DNA from: UBA2336 sp964419145 | Lineage (GTDB): Bacteria; Bacteroidota; Bacteroidia; Cytophagales; Cyclobacteriaceae | NCBI GenBank assembly: GCA_964419145.1 | Contig: CAYQOM010000006.1 | Coordinates: forward strand, 62,001 to 126,000 | Reading direction: 5' to 3' | DNA: 64,000 bases | Shown: piece by piece, positions 36,666 to 44,952 of the stretch | Layout: each line of letters begins with the position of its first letter | How positions within the stretch are numbered: the first letter of the stretch is position 1 | Notes under the pieces: generated by a model | Database searches by the model: none | The model's input: the letters and a program-made list of their open reading frames with translations, nothing else | Told to the model about the DNA's origin: nothing | Made by a program: the position numbers and the translations under genes

Positions 36666-38099
36666 TCAATACTGCTCCCGAATTAACTTTCCCAGCGTTT
36701 TAATTCCATCTTCAATTCTGTTGCTCCACGGTTCTCCAAAACTCAACCGGAAACAATTTTCAAAGCGGGCTTGTGAAGAAAAAATCTGCCCCGGTGCAAT
36801 GCCGATGTTATGCTTCAACGCACGCTTATGTAATTTATACGCATTCACTTTCGGGTTGAGCTCAATCCATAATGTAAAACCACCTTGCGGACGAGTAATG
36901 CGAGTATCTTCCGGAAGATATTCTGATACCGCCTGCATGTAACGCAACGATTGGGTGTGAAGCGCCTTACGTAAATGCCGTAGATGCAGTTCATACCTTC
37001 CGTTCGCAAGGAAATGCGCAATGGCTGCTTGAGCCAAAGTGTTGGTTGATACCGTATGCATGCGCTTCAAACGAATCACCTGCTCTTTAAATTTTCCAGG
37101 GATGGTCCACCCTACCCGATAGCCTGGTGCCAATGATTTGGAGAACGAAGAACAGTGCAGCACCAATCCTTTCTTATCAAACGACTTACAGGTTTTTGGC
37201 CGGGTTTTTCCAAAATACATTTCGCCATAGATATCGTCTTCAATGAGTGGAATTTCCTTCTTTGCCAACATCTCCACCAGTTTTTTCTTCTTGTCATCGG
37301 GCATGCAACTGCCCAACGGGTTGTTGAAGTTGCTCACAAACAAGCAGGCTTTGATATCAAAACGTGCAATGGCCTCTTCAAGCTCGTGTAAATTAATTCC
37401 ATCAACCGGATCAGTGGGTATCTCCACCACTTTCAATCCATGACTCTCCATCGCCTGAAAAATGGCGTAGTAGGTAGGACTTTCAATCGCCACTGTATCG
37501 CCTGGTTTGGTTACGGCTTTCATGCACAGCGAAAGTGCTTCCACACAACCCGCTGTTACCACAATATCGTCTTCGGCTGGTGTACCGCCCCAGTTGAATG
37601 CCTGCCGTGCAATTTGCCTGCGCAAAGCCGGGTTACCCTGAATGTGCTCGTAGTTGATGCAACTTGTTTTTGAATCGCGCAACGCCTGCGCCACCGATTT
37701 ACTCAGTTTGGCGGTTGGCAGCAAGTCGATGGCAGGAACGCCCATCGAAAAATGAATGAGCTTATCGGAGCTGAGGTCGTGGTACACGCTGTTGATCATC
37801 TCATCCACACTTACCGGCACAGCATCTTCGGGTGGCTCGCAACAATTTGGCAACTGCGGAAAATTCAGCGGTGTAAATTTTACATAGTATCCCGATTGCG
37901 GCCGCGCTTCAATCAGTCCCTTGCTTTCCAAATGATAATACGCCTGAAATGCCGTACTCAAACTGATGCCTTGCTCCTTGCTCAATGCCCGCACTGACAA
38001 TAATTTATCGCCTACCTTTAACGACTTTTGTTCAATTAATCGCTCTATACGATCCGCAACTTCCAGATACAAATGGTCGGGGCGTGTAAGGGTTTCCAT
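36666..38099 (-). CDS. MocR-type (GntR/aminotransferase) transcription regulator
   Basis: A 477-residue regulator that joins a winged-helix DNA-binding domain (residues about 10-75; LSVRALSKEQGISLSTAFQAYYHLESKGLIEARP) to a fold-type I aminotransferase domain. The PLP-binding lysine is Lys321 in SSFSKSLAPGYRVGW, with NPLG and the NYEHIQGNPALRRQIA motif also present. MocR proteins use PLP or its adducts as effectors. The gene is divergent from an EamA transporter at 38210, a common arrangement in which the regulator controls the neighbour. The two -7-type elements would lie in the 110-base gap. Confidence 0.92.
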   Translation of the reverse strand: METLTRPDHLYLEVADRIERLIEQKSLKVGDKLLSVRALSKEQGISLSTAFQAYYHLESKGLIEARPQSGYYVKFTPLNFPQLPNCCEPPEDAVPVSVDEMINSVYHDLSSDKLIHFSMGVPAIDLLPTAKLSKSVAQALRDSKTSCINYEHIQGNPALRRQIARQAFNWGGTPAEDDIVVTAGCVEALSLCMKAVTKPGDTVAIESPTYYAIFQAMESHGLKVVEIPTDPVDGINLHELEEAIARFDIKACLFVSNFNNPLGSCMPDDKKKKLVEMLAKKEIPLIEDDIYGEMYFGKTRPKTCKSFDKKGLVLHCSSFSKSLAPGYRVGWTIPGKFKEQVIRLKRMHTVSTNTLAQAAIAHFLANGRYELHLRHLRKALHTQSLRYMQAVSEYLPEDTRITRPQGGFTLWIELNPKVNAYKLHKRALKHNIGIAPGQIFSSQARFENCFRLSFGEPWSNRIEDGIKTLGKLIREQY

Positions 38100-38128
38100 G
38101 CTATCCTGATTTTACAAACTGATATGGT

Positions 38129-38136
38129 CAAAATTA
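38129..38136 (-). promoter_or_regulatory. Putative -7 element of the MocR gene
   Basis: TAATTTTG on the minus strand matches TAnnTTTG and lies 30 bases upstream of the ATG. No spaced TTG element could be identified, so confidence is low. Confidence 0.35.
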
Positions 38137-38209
38137 ACAAAACTGAAACTGTTCTTTTATCGTAATTAAGAGAAAATTTGTTGCAATTTTTATCCCATCA
38201 GAAAACTTA

Positions 38210-39130
38210 ATGATTAACCGTACCAACTACCTCCCCTATTTAGCACTTGCAGCCGTTTGCATCATTTGGGGTACCACCTACCTCGCGTTGCGCATTGCTG
38301 TTTTGCACTTTCCGCCCTTTCTGTTTACCGCCCTTCGTCAAACCATAGCCGGCTTGCTGCTCATCGGCATGGTAATGGCCATTGCAAAACCGCTGTGGCC
38401 TTCGCGTGATCACATCATCCGGCAGGCAATTGGGGGATTTTTTATGATTTCACTCGGCAACGGACTGGTAGCCTGGGCCGAGATGCACATTCCCAGTGGC
38501 ATTGCCGCCATCATTTGCTCATTAATGCCGGTGATGGTGATTCTGATCAACCTTTCTATTAATCGCGAAGAACGGCCAACCATTCCGATTTTTCTCGGTG
38601 TGCTCATCGGGATGGTAGGTATTGTGATGATTTTTGGTGAACACGTGTCAGAATTTTCAAAATCAGAATACCTGCTTGGAATTCTCATGACTGTGCTGGC
38701 CGTATTGAGTTGGGCAGCCGGTAGTATCTGGATCAAAAAATATCCGAGCGATACCAATCCGTTCGTCAATGCAGGGCTGCAATTATTCTTTGGCGGATTG
38801 TTTCTCTTTCCGGTGAGCCTGGTGTTTGATGATCTGACTCAAGTGAAGTGGTCAAGTGAGGCATTTTATTCGTTGCTCTACCTGATTGCGTTTGGTTCCA
38901 TCATTGCCTACGCATCGTACATGTACGCGTTGAAAAAACTACCGATGACGATTGTTTCGCTTTATGCGTACGTCAATCCGTTGGTGGCTGTCGTGTTGGG
39001 CTGGCTGATTTTAGATGAAAAACTGAATATGAAAATCTGGTTTGCTATACTCATAACTGTGGCCGGAATCTACATTGTTAACCGTGGATACCAGCTGCGC
39101 AGTTTGTGGAAGGCGCAGTTTAGTCGATAA
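38210..39130 (+). CDS. EamA/DMT family transporter
   Basis: A 306-residue inner-membrane protein with ten hydrophobic helices arranged as two EamA repeats. The first repeat begins AAVCIIWGTTYLALRIAV with the signature WGT, the second begins LAVLSWAAGSIWIKKY. Members export amino acids and metabolites. It starts 110 bases from a divergent MocR-type regulator, so a PLP- or amino-acid-related efflux role is likely. Two acetyltransferase genes follow on the same strand, the first after eight bases. Confidence 0.9.
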   Translation: MINRTNYLPYLALAAVCIIWGTTYLALRIAVLHFPPFLFTALRQTIAGLLLIGMVMAIAKPLWPSRDHIIRQAIGGFFMISLGNGLVAWAEMHIPSGIAAIICSLMPVMVILINLSINREERPTIPIFLGVLIGMVGIVMIFGEHVSEFSKSEYLLGILMTVLAVLSWAAGSIWIKKYPSDTNPFVNAGLQLFFGGLFLFPVSLVFDDLTQVKWSSEAFYSLLYLIAFGSIIAYASYMYALKKLPMTIVSLYAYVNPLVAVVLGWLILDEKLNMKIWFAILITVAGIYIVNRGYQLRSLWKAQFSR

Positions 39131-39138
39131 CGGATTGT

Positions 39139-39606
39139 ATGGAAAACCTTGTGCTTGACATAACGGAATACCAGCCACACCATCAACCGTGGTTTGAGAA
39201 ATTCAACCGCACGTGGATTGAGCACTACTTTTGGATGGAGCCAATCGATGAGCAGGTGTTGCGCTACCCCGATGAGCACATCATCAACAAAGGCGGAAGT
39301 ATCCTCATGGCTATAGTCAACGGAGAAATTGTGGGCACGGTAGCACTCAAGTTTGTGGAGCCCGGTGTGTACGAGTTTACCAAAATGGCAGTAGATGAAA
39401 AATACCGCGGACTGAAAATCGGGAAAGCCCTGGCGTTGGCCGCCATTGAAAAAGGAAAAGCATTAGGCGCACATAAAATAATCCTGTACTCCAACACCAT
39501 TCTGGCAAATGCCATTGCGCTATATCGTAAATTGGGTTTTCAAGAAGTTCCGGTCGACAGTGTTTACGAACGGAGCGATATTAAAATGGAATTGCCGCTT
39601 ACATGA
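39139..39606 (+). CDS. GNAT family N-acetyltransferase
   Basis: A 155-residue acetyltransferase. The acetyl-CoA motif A is visible as KMAVDEKYRGLKIGKALALAAIEKGKALG, followed by motif B LYSNTILANAIALYRKLGFQEV. The N-terminal segment (HHQPWFEKFNRTWIEHYF) is a substrate-side feature of a subset of such proteins. It starts eight bases after the EamA transporter gene and overlaps the next acetyltransferase gene by four bases. Substrate unknown. Confidence 0.9.
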   Translation: MENLVLDITEYQPHHQPWFEKFNRTWIEHYFWMEPIDEQVLRYPDEHIINKGGSILMAIVNGEIVGTVALKFVEPGVYEFTKMAVDEKYRGLKIGKALALAAIEKGKALGAHKIILYSNTILANAIALYRKLGFQEVPVDSVYERSDIKMELPLT

Positions 39607-40118
39607 TCAACATTATTACAGCTGATATTTCTCACGCTCAACTTCTCAGTGAACTGGGCAAGGAAACCTTTTATGAATGGTTCACAGAGGGAAATAACCC
39701 AGATGATGTGCGTGAATATGCGGAACAAGCTTTCGATCTTGAACAGATTAAAAAAGAACTTGAAGAACCCGGAACGTTATTCATGCTGGCGCTGGAAGGT
39801 GATGCGGTAGCAGGCTATATGAAACTTCGACTTTCCGATGAAGTTTCTTTTCCAGGAAAAAAATGCCTGGAGCTTCACCGCCTTTACATCACGCGCGATT
39901 TCATCCGTAAAAAAGTAGGCTCACTTTTTATGGAAAAAGCTATCAGCTATACTAAAGCAAATGGCTTTGATATTCTGTGGCTGGGCGTGTGGGAGAAGAA
40001 TGAACGTGCGCTGGTATTTTATAAAAAATGGGGATTTGAGCAATTCAGTGCACACACGTTTATGTTGGGCAGTGATGCGCAAACGGATTTGATGATGAAA
40101 TTGGAAATTGAGAATTAA
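39603..40118 (+). CDS. GNAT family N-acetyltransferase
   Basis: A 171-residue acetyltransferase. Motif A is LELHRLYITRDFIRKKVGSLFMEKAISY (with a K replacing the usual second G of the RxxGxG/A loop), followed by the motif B segment WLGVWEKNERALVFYKKWGFEQF. The start overlaps the preceding acetyltransferase gene (ATGA). The frame ends just before a short intergenic repeat that precedes ilvE. Possibly acts on polyamines or amino acids; not readable from sequence. Confidence 0.88.
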   Translation: MINIITADISHAQLLSELGKETFYEWFTEGNNPDDVREYAEQAFDLEQIKKELEEPGTLFMLALEGDAVAGYMKLRLSDEVSFPGKKCLELHRLYITRDFIRKKVGSLFMEKAISYTKANGFDILWLGVWEKNERALVFYKKWGFEQFSAHTFMLGSDAQTDLMMKLEIEN

Positions 40119-40150
40119 ATTCTCACGCGAAGGCGCTAAGGCGCAAAGAA
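40119..40150 (+). repeat. Short intergenic repeat (TTCTCACGCGAAGGCG type)
   Basis: The motif TTCTCACGCGAAGGCGCTAAGGCGCAAAGAA lies before ilvE; a related motif in the opposite direction is at 46231-46260. A long reading frame that starts ilvE at 40108 translates this repeat, which argues against that start. Confidence 0.6.
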
Positions 40151-40182
40151 ATTATTTCTACCTTGAAGAAAATAAAATACTC

Positions 40183-41259
40183 ATGAGTTCACTAACCGCG
40201 TCCGTTCCGGTAGAACGAATCGCACAATCCAACTTACCTAAAGTCGATTTTAAAAACCTGGAGTTCGGCAAATACATTTCCGATCACATGCTACTGGCCG
40301 AATACAAAAACGGTCAGTGGCAAACCGCGCGTGTGGTACCGTTCGGAGAACTGAAAATGGATCCGGGAATTCTTGCCTTGCATTACGGTCAGGCTGTGTT
40401 TGAAGGCATGAAAGCCTACCGCATGACCGATGGAAATATTTCTGTGTTCCGCGCGTATAAACATCATCAGCGTTTAAACCGCTCGCTCGACCGCATGTGT
40501 ATGCCCGCGGTACCGGAAGAAATTTTTATTAACGGACTGCATACCTTGCTTGAAACCGACCAGGCATGGATACCCAATGATGAAGGTTCATCCCTTTACA
40601 TCAGGCCGTTGGTGTTTGCCTCTGAATCGCGATTGGGAGTGAAGATTTCCGAGCAGTACAAACTCGTAATCATGACCAGTCCGGTGGGACCATATTACAG
40701 CAAACCCTTACGCGTAAAAGTGGAAGAAACCTATGTACGCGCTGCTGAAGGTGGCGTTGGCTTTGCCAAATGTGCCGGCAACTATGGCGCCTCGTTTTAT
40801 CCAACTAAAATGGCGCGTGAACAAGGGTACGACCAGGTGTTGTGGACAGACGCCCGTGACCATCAATACATTGATGAAGCCGGTACCATGAATGTGATGT
40901 TTGTGCTGAACAATAAACTGGTAACACCTAAACTCACTACGGCTATACTTGATGGCATTACCCGCGATTCAATCTTAACACTGGCGAGAGAGCTTAACAT
41001 AGAAGCAGAAGAACGCAAGGTGAGCCTGGATGATCTGATCAACGGTTTTAAAAACGGTACGCTTACCGAAGCATTCGGTGCAGGCACGGCTGCGGTGGTA
41101 TCGAACATTGAAGTGATTAACATTCACGGTACCGATTATCAGTTACCCAAAGCTGGTCCTGAAAGTTTTCAGCAGCGGGTGAAACAAAAGCTCTACAACA
41201 TACGTCACGGTAACGAACCGGATTTGCATCAGTGGAATTATGTTATTTCTACAAAGTAA
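40183..41259 (+). CDS. ilvE: Branched-chain amino acid aminotransferase
   Basis: IlvE performs the last step of isoleucine, leucine and valine synthesis, moving the amino group of glutamate to branched 2-oxo acids. The 358-residue protein (start ATG 40183) carries the fold-type IV features: LHYGQAVFEGMKAYR, RPLVFASE and the PLP lysine, Lys196, in GFAKCAGNYGASFYPTKMA. The C-terminal EAFGAGTAAVVSNI segment binds the cofactor phosphate. A longer frame from 40108 is rejected because its extra residues come from an intergenic repeat. It is followed by a repeat-rich gap. Confidence 0.94.
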   Translation: MSSLTASVPVERIAQSNLPKVDFKNLEFGKYISDHMLLAEYKNGQWQTARVVPFGELKMDPGILALHYGQAVFEGMKAYRMTDGNISVFRAYKHHQRLNRSLDRMCMPAVPEEIFINGLHTLLETDQAWIPNDEGSSLYIRPLVFASESRLGVKISEQYKLVIMTSPVGPYYSKPLRVKVEETYVRAAEGGVGFAKCAGNYGASFYPTKMAREQGYDQVLWTDARDHQYIDEAGTMNVMFVLNNKLVTPKLTTAILDGITRDSILTLARELNIEAEERKVSLDDLINGFKNGTLTEAFGAGTAAVVSNIEVINIHGTDYQLPKAGPESFQQRVKQKLYNIRHGNEPDLHQWNYVISTK

Positions 41260-41268
41260 AGTTTGCGA

Positions 41269-41346
41269 GCCTGCCTGCAGTGGGCAGGCGGAAGGGTTGG
41301 ATGTGTCATGGAGTGAAGCCTGTCTGCCGAGCAGGCAGGCAATCCC
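41269..41346. repeat. Palindromic repeat, reverse of the 36.6 kb unit
   Basis: Two small hairpins (GCCTGCC-N-GGGCAGGC at 41269-41289, then GCCTGTCTGCCGAGCAGGCAGGC) ending in AATCCC. The second half is the reverse complement of the beginning of copies A and B (36410, 36589). Confidence 0.8.
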
Positions 41347-41379
41347 ACAGCTTTACCTTTAGTACATACTATATAGTAA

Positions 41380-41447
41380 GGGATTGCTTCGTCACGAAAA
41401 CAATTCCTGTAACAGATAAAATAAGGTTAGTGTTCCTCGCAATGACA
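41380..41447. repeat. Inverted-end repeat, reverse of 36489-36556
   Basis: Begins GGGATTGCTTCGTCACGAAAA and ends GTTCCTCGCAATGACA, i.e. the reverse complement of the ends of 36489-36556 with a different middle. Together with 41269-41346 it makes the same composite element as at 36.4-36.7 kb, in the opposite direction. Confidence 0.8.
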
Positions 41448-41474
41448 TCTTATTCGTATTTAAGTATTTAATTC

Positions 41475-42473
41475 ATGCGCGCAGTATTCTTCAAAGGCAA
41501 CAATTACCCCATCGAAATCCGTGACATCAAAAAACCAAAACCGGTGAAAGACCAGGTGCTGGTGAAAATGAAGTACGCAGCACTCAACCACCGCGACTTG
41601 TGGATCATGAGTGAGCAAACCAATGGCGGACAAGACGGCATTATTCTCGGCTCGGATGGGGCAGGCATCATTGAAAGTGGCGGTGAAGATGTTGACCCGA
41701 TGCTTTACGGCATGGAGGTAATCATCAACCCGAGTTTAAACTGGGGCAACAACCCCGTAGTGCATGGCGACTCCTTCAAAATTTTAGGTTACCCCGATAA
41801 CGGAACCTTCAGCGATTACCTGCTCATCTCCAAAAAATACATTTTCGAAAAACCTGAACACCTTTCTTTTGCGGAAGCTGCGGCTGTGCCCCTCTCGGCA
41901 CTTACCGCTTACCGCGCGTTGTTCAGCAAGGCACGTTTGCGCCCCGGTGAAAAAGTATTGATCACCGGTATAGGCGGAAGCGCTGCATTGTGGACGTTGC
42001 AGTTTGCGGTTCACTACAAGGCCAACGTGTTTGTCACCTCCGGCAAGCCGGAGAAACTGGAGCGCGCCAAACAACTCGGAGCCACAGCAGGATTCAATTA
42101 CAAAGACCCGAACTGGACAGAAGATGCAAAAAAAGCTGCCGGTGGTTTCGATATTATTATCGATACCGCAGGCGGACCGGACTTTTCAAAGTTATTTGAG
42201 CTGGCCATGCCGGGTGGGCGCATTGTAAATTTCGGGCGAACGGCTGGTAATGTGGGTGAGATTAACCTACGCAGTTTCTATTCGAAGCAACTCTCGTTGT
42301 TTGGTACCACCATGGGCACCCGCGATGAATTTTTGTCGATGCTGGATTTTATTGAAGGCCGCAACATCAAACCGATACTGGACAGTGAGTTTGCACTGGA
42401 AAATATTCAGCAAGCCATCGACCATATGAAACAGGAACAGCAGTTTGGAAAGATTATTTTAAAAATTTCATAA
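41475..42473 (+). CDS. Zinc-binding dehydrogenase/quinone oxidoreductase-like (MDR)
   Basis: A 332-residue medium-chain dehydrogenase/reductase. The GroES-like N-terminus reads MRAVFFKGNNYPIEIRDIKKPKP, followed by ALNHRDLWIMS and GSDGAGII; the NAD(P)-binding domain has VLITGIGGSAALWTLQFA and IIDTAGG. The zinc-ligand cysteines of true alcohol dehydrogenases are absent, so it is probably an NADPH-dependent quinone oxidoreductase-like protein. It is alone between two repeat-bearing gaps. Substrate unknown. Confidence 0.9.
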   Translation: MRAVFFKGNNYPIEIRDIKKPKPVKDQVLVKMKYAALNHRDLWIMSEQTNGGQDGIILGSDGAGIIESGGEDVDPMLYGMEVIINPSLNWGNNPVVHGDSFKILGYPDNGTFSDYLLISKKYIFEKPEHLSFAEAAAVPLSALTAYRALFSKARLRPGEKVLITGIGGSAALWTLQFAVHYKANVFVTSGKPEKLERAKQLGATAGFNYKDPNWTEDAKKAAGGFDIIIDTAGGPDFSKLFELAMPGGRIVNFGRTAGNVGEINLRSFYSKQLSLFGTTMGTRDEFLSMLDFIEGRNIKPILDSEFALENIQQAIDHMKQEQQFGKIILKIS

Positions 42474-42483
42474 GTAAAATATT

Positions 42484-42553
42484 AACCACATAGGTACATA
42501 GGCCACATAGAAATCTCACACTTAAACTATGTGCGCAATGTGTCTATGTGGTT
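42484..42553. repeat. Imperfect inverted repeat (AACCACATAG...CTATGTGGTT)
   Basis: AACCACATAGGTACATAGG at the left pairs with TGTGTCTATGTGGTT at the right around a 35-base centre. Such long imperfect palindromes are frequent between Bacteroidota genes. It ends 15 bases before the next ATG. Confidence 0.7.
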
Positions 42554-42567
42554 CAAAAGAATAAACC

Positions 42568-43212
42568 ATGAGCACCGAATTCCCCAAAACCGATCGCACC
42601 ACCATTACGCGTTTACCGAAGCGCGGCAGCTACGACAAAGCAACCATCTACCCTATTTTGGATGAAGCATTGTATTGCACACTTGCCTACGTACACCACG
42701 GTGAACCCTTTCAAATTCCCACCGGCCATTGCCGTATGGGCGATAAGCTTTACATACACGGCTCAGTGGGCAGCTTTTACCTGCGCGAACTCGCAGAGAA
42801 AAAATTACCGGTGTGTATCAGCGTGACGCTTATGGACGGAATCGTGCTCGCGCGTTCCGCGTTTCATCACTCCGTGAATTACCGATCGGTGGTCATGTTC
42901 AGCAAAGCCGAAGTGGTAACCGATGAAAAAGAAATCTACCAGGCACTGGAAGTGTTCACCAACAAAATGCAGCCCGGCCGTTGGAACGACATCCGTCAAC
43001 CCAACGAAAGCGAGTGGAAGAAAACCATGGTGCTGGCTTTTCCCATTGAAGAAGCCTCCGCCAAAATACGCACAGGCAGCCCGAAAGATGATGAAGAAGA
43101 TTACGCGCTGGACATCTGGGCGGGTGTTGTGCCGCTGCAAACCACACGACTTGCGCCTGTTGCTGACCCGGTGTTGAAAGCGGGGGTGGAATTGCCGGAG
43201 TATCTTAGTTAA
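42568..43212 (+). CDS. Pyridoxamine 5'-phosphate oxidase family protein
   Basis: A 214-residue flavin-binding split-barrel protein of the kind annotated as pyridoxamine 5'-phosphate oxidase-related. It begins TTITRLPKRGSYDKATIYPILDEALYCTLAYVHHGEPFQIPTGHCR, typical of the subgroup with an N-terminal RLP.RG.Y motif. FMN contacts would lie in GDKLYIHGSVGSFYLREL. It may be a general FMN-dependent enzyme of unknown substrate and is not true PdxH. Normal length. It is preceded by the inverted repeat and followed by the AT-rich FRG/Ntn segment. Confidence 0.85.
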   Translation: MSTEFPKTDRTTITRLPKRGSYDKATIYPILDEALYCTLAYVHHGEPFQIPTGHCRMGDKLYIHGSVGSFYLRELAEKKLPVCISVTLMDGIVLARSAFHHSVNYRSVVMFSKAEVVTDEKEIYQALEVFTNKMQPGRWNDIRQPNESEWKKTMVLAFPIEEASAKIRTGSPKDDEEDYALDIWAGVVPLQTTRLAPVADPVLKAGVELPEYLS

Positions 43213-43228
43213 TGAGAATATGTAATGT

Positions 43229-43259
43229 TTGCCATCGCCTAAAAAATGCATTAGCTTTA
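43229..43259 (+). promoter_or_regulatory. Possible promoter of the FRG/Ntn segment
   Basis: TTG at 43229-43231 and TAGCTTTA at 43252-43259 are separated by 20 bases, a one-mismatch fit to TTG-N17-23-TAnnTTTG. It lies about 25 bases upstream of the FRG gene start. Confidence 0.35.
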
Positions 43260-43282
43260 AAATCATCTAAAGAATTCAAACA

Positions 43283-44124
43283 ATGGAGAATGAAGTAAGA
43301 GTTCACACCATTGAAAAATGGCAAAGCTACCTTGATATTATTAATGCTCTAGATATAGAAAAAGTGGGTGAAGCAAGTTGGCATTTATCTCGAGGCTTTA
43401 TTTTCAGAGGTCACTCGAATAAAGCTTGGAAACTATCATCAAGACTTGAACGCAATTTAGAAATTGAAACCCTTAGCGGTGGAAAAAAACGCTAAAGAAT
43501 CTAAAAGAGATGAATGGCCCTATATGGTTCGAAAAAACCTGTCAAAATATTCTCAATCGGTTCAGAAACCACATTTCGCAAATACCTACTCACAAAAAAA
43601 TCAATGATGATAATGAGCTTTGGGCACTTGGGAGACATCATGGATTATTGACCCCATTTTTGGATTGGACATCAAGCCCATACATTGCTGCATTCTTTGC
43701 ATTTAATGATGTCTATAGAAGATTTGAACTAAGTAAAAGCATTGGCACTCAATTTCAAAACGAAAAAGTTGTCGTATGGAAATTGAATATCTGGGATGAT
43801 CTATTCATTCATAAGGAGTTTGAATTAGTGAAAGTTAATTCAAAAATTGGAAGCAGAATAAATGCTCAGCAAGGGCTTTTTACTGTTCTTAAAACCAATA
43901 AGTTCTATGACATAGAATCATATCTTAAGAACCGGAATAAAGCTCACTACTTAGAAAAAATAGAGATCCCTTACGAAATAGCATTAGAAGCACTAAATTC
44001 TTTAGGCAATATGGGTTTAAGTATATTCTCTTTGTTCCCTGACTACGGTGGAGCAGCCGAGCAAGCAAATATTGAGCAAGGGCTAATTCATGAATCATAT
44101 TACATTAATAAGCTAATAACATAG
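43283..44124 (+). pseudogene. FRG domain protein, frameshifted at an A7 tract
   Basis: Residues FIFRGHSNKAWKLSSRLERN in the first frame (43283-43495) give the Phe-Arg-Gly-containing FRG domain start, and the second frame (from 43510) continues with LWALGRHHGLLTPFLDWTSSPYIAAFFAF, also part of the domain. The break falls in GGAAAAAAACGC (seven A, 43483-43489): adding one A or removing two would join GGKK to TLKNLKEMNGPIWF and restore a protein of about 280 residues. The region is markedly more AT-rich than its neighbours. FRG proteins have no settled function. Because the break is in a homopolymer, error, decay and slippage are all possible. Confidence 0.78.
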
Positions 44125-44127
44125 TCA

Positions 44128-44859
44128 ATGCGATTTGAGCATTATCTTTTATTCATTTTAATATCAGCAGCAATAGATTGCTTCGCTCAAACATGTATTG
44201 TTGCTGTTAAGTCTCATGATAAAATTATTGTTGGTGCTGATAGTAAAGCAAGCTATCTTATACAAGATGAAAAAACCGGAGAAATTAAAAAAATTAGCAC
44301 ATCAATGTGCAAAATAAAAAAATACGGGAATTATCACGTTGCTGTAGCTGGGAGCTATAGTGATATTGCATTGCTAAAAGCTAAATCAGCTTTTACTAAT
44401 GTTTATGATCTTGAAAGAAGCGTAAAAATTCTTTCCGATTCATTTTCATCTGAGATACTTAGAAAGGTGAATGTGGTAAAAGAAAATTATTCCAGCCTTT
44501 TCAAAGAAATTCAGTTAAAAAATAATAACATCTTTTCATCCGTAATAATTTTTGGTATCAACCATGACACATTACATCTATCTGTTCTAAGATTTTTTCT
44601 TTCAACTGAGGAGACAACCATCAAAGTGAATTCAAAATATGAAAATGGTACAATAATTACTGCAGGCCATACTAATGAGATTGATGATTTACTTCAACTT
44701 GAGTCTACATGGAAAGATGGAATTGTAAAGGGAGTCAAGCGGTTAATTGAAATTGAGTCAATTGCACAACCTAATTCTGTGGGTGGTCCAATAGATATTA
44801 TTGTGGTTACTTTGAATGGTGCTTTTTGGATTGATAAAAAGGAAGAATGTGATCCATAA
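44128..44859 (+). CDS. Exported proteasome-beta-like Ntn hydrolase
   Basis: A 243-residue protein with a signal peptide (MRFEHYLLFILISAAIDCFAQ). Directly after it, TCIVAVKSHDKIIVGADSKAS resembles the start of a mature proteasome beta subunit or HslV: counting Thr22 as residue 1, an Asp lies at 17, a Lys at 19 and a Lys at 33 (full-length Asp38, Lys40, Lys54), matching the Thr1/Asp17/Lys33 catalytic set. Later VAVAGSYSD matches the AGS turn and VGGPIDIIVVTLNG the family's last strands. Function is unknown. It starts three bases after the FRG gene and shares its AT-rich composition. Confidence 0.72.
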   Translation: MRFEHYLLFILISAAIDCFAQTCIVAVKSHDKIIVGADSKASYLIQDEKTGEIKKISTSMCKIKKYGNYHVAVAGSYSDIALLKAKSAFTNVYDLERSVKILSDSFSSEILRKVNVVKENYSSLFKEIQLKNNNIFSSVIIFGINHDTLHLSVLRFFLSTEETTIKVNSKYENGTIITAGHTNEIDDLLQLESTWKDGIVKGVKRLIEIESIAQPNSVGGPIDIIVVTLNGAFWIDKKEECDP

Positions 44860-44952
44860 ATTCGAAGTTTGTACCATTAGCTATTGTTGGCCTTGAGCAA
44901 AAGCGATTTTGAATTCAACCTCCTTGATCATTATCTTACTCCAAAATAGTTT
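44860..44952. other. Intergenic spacer
   Basis: About 90 bases between the Ntn-type gene and the DUF1684 gene. No promoter or terminator is evident. Confidence 0.4.

Noticed and set aside
40108..40182. Extended ilvE start giving 25 extra residues
   Set aside because: The extra codons translate a dispersed intergenic repeat, and the ATG at 40183 gives the usual protein length.
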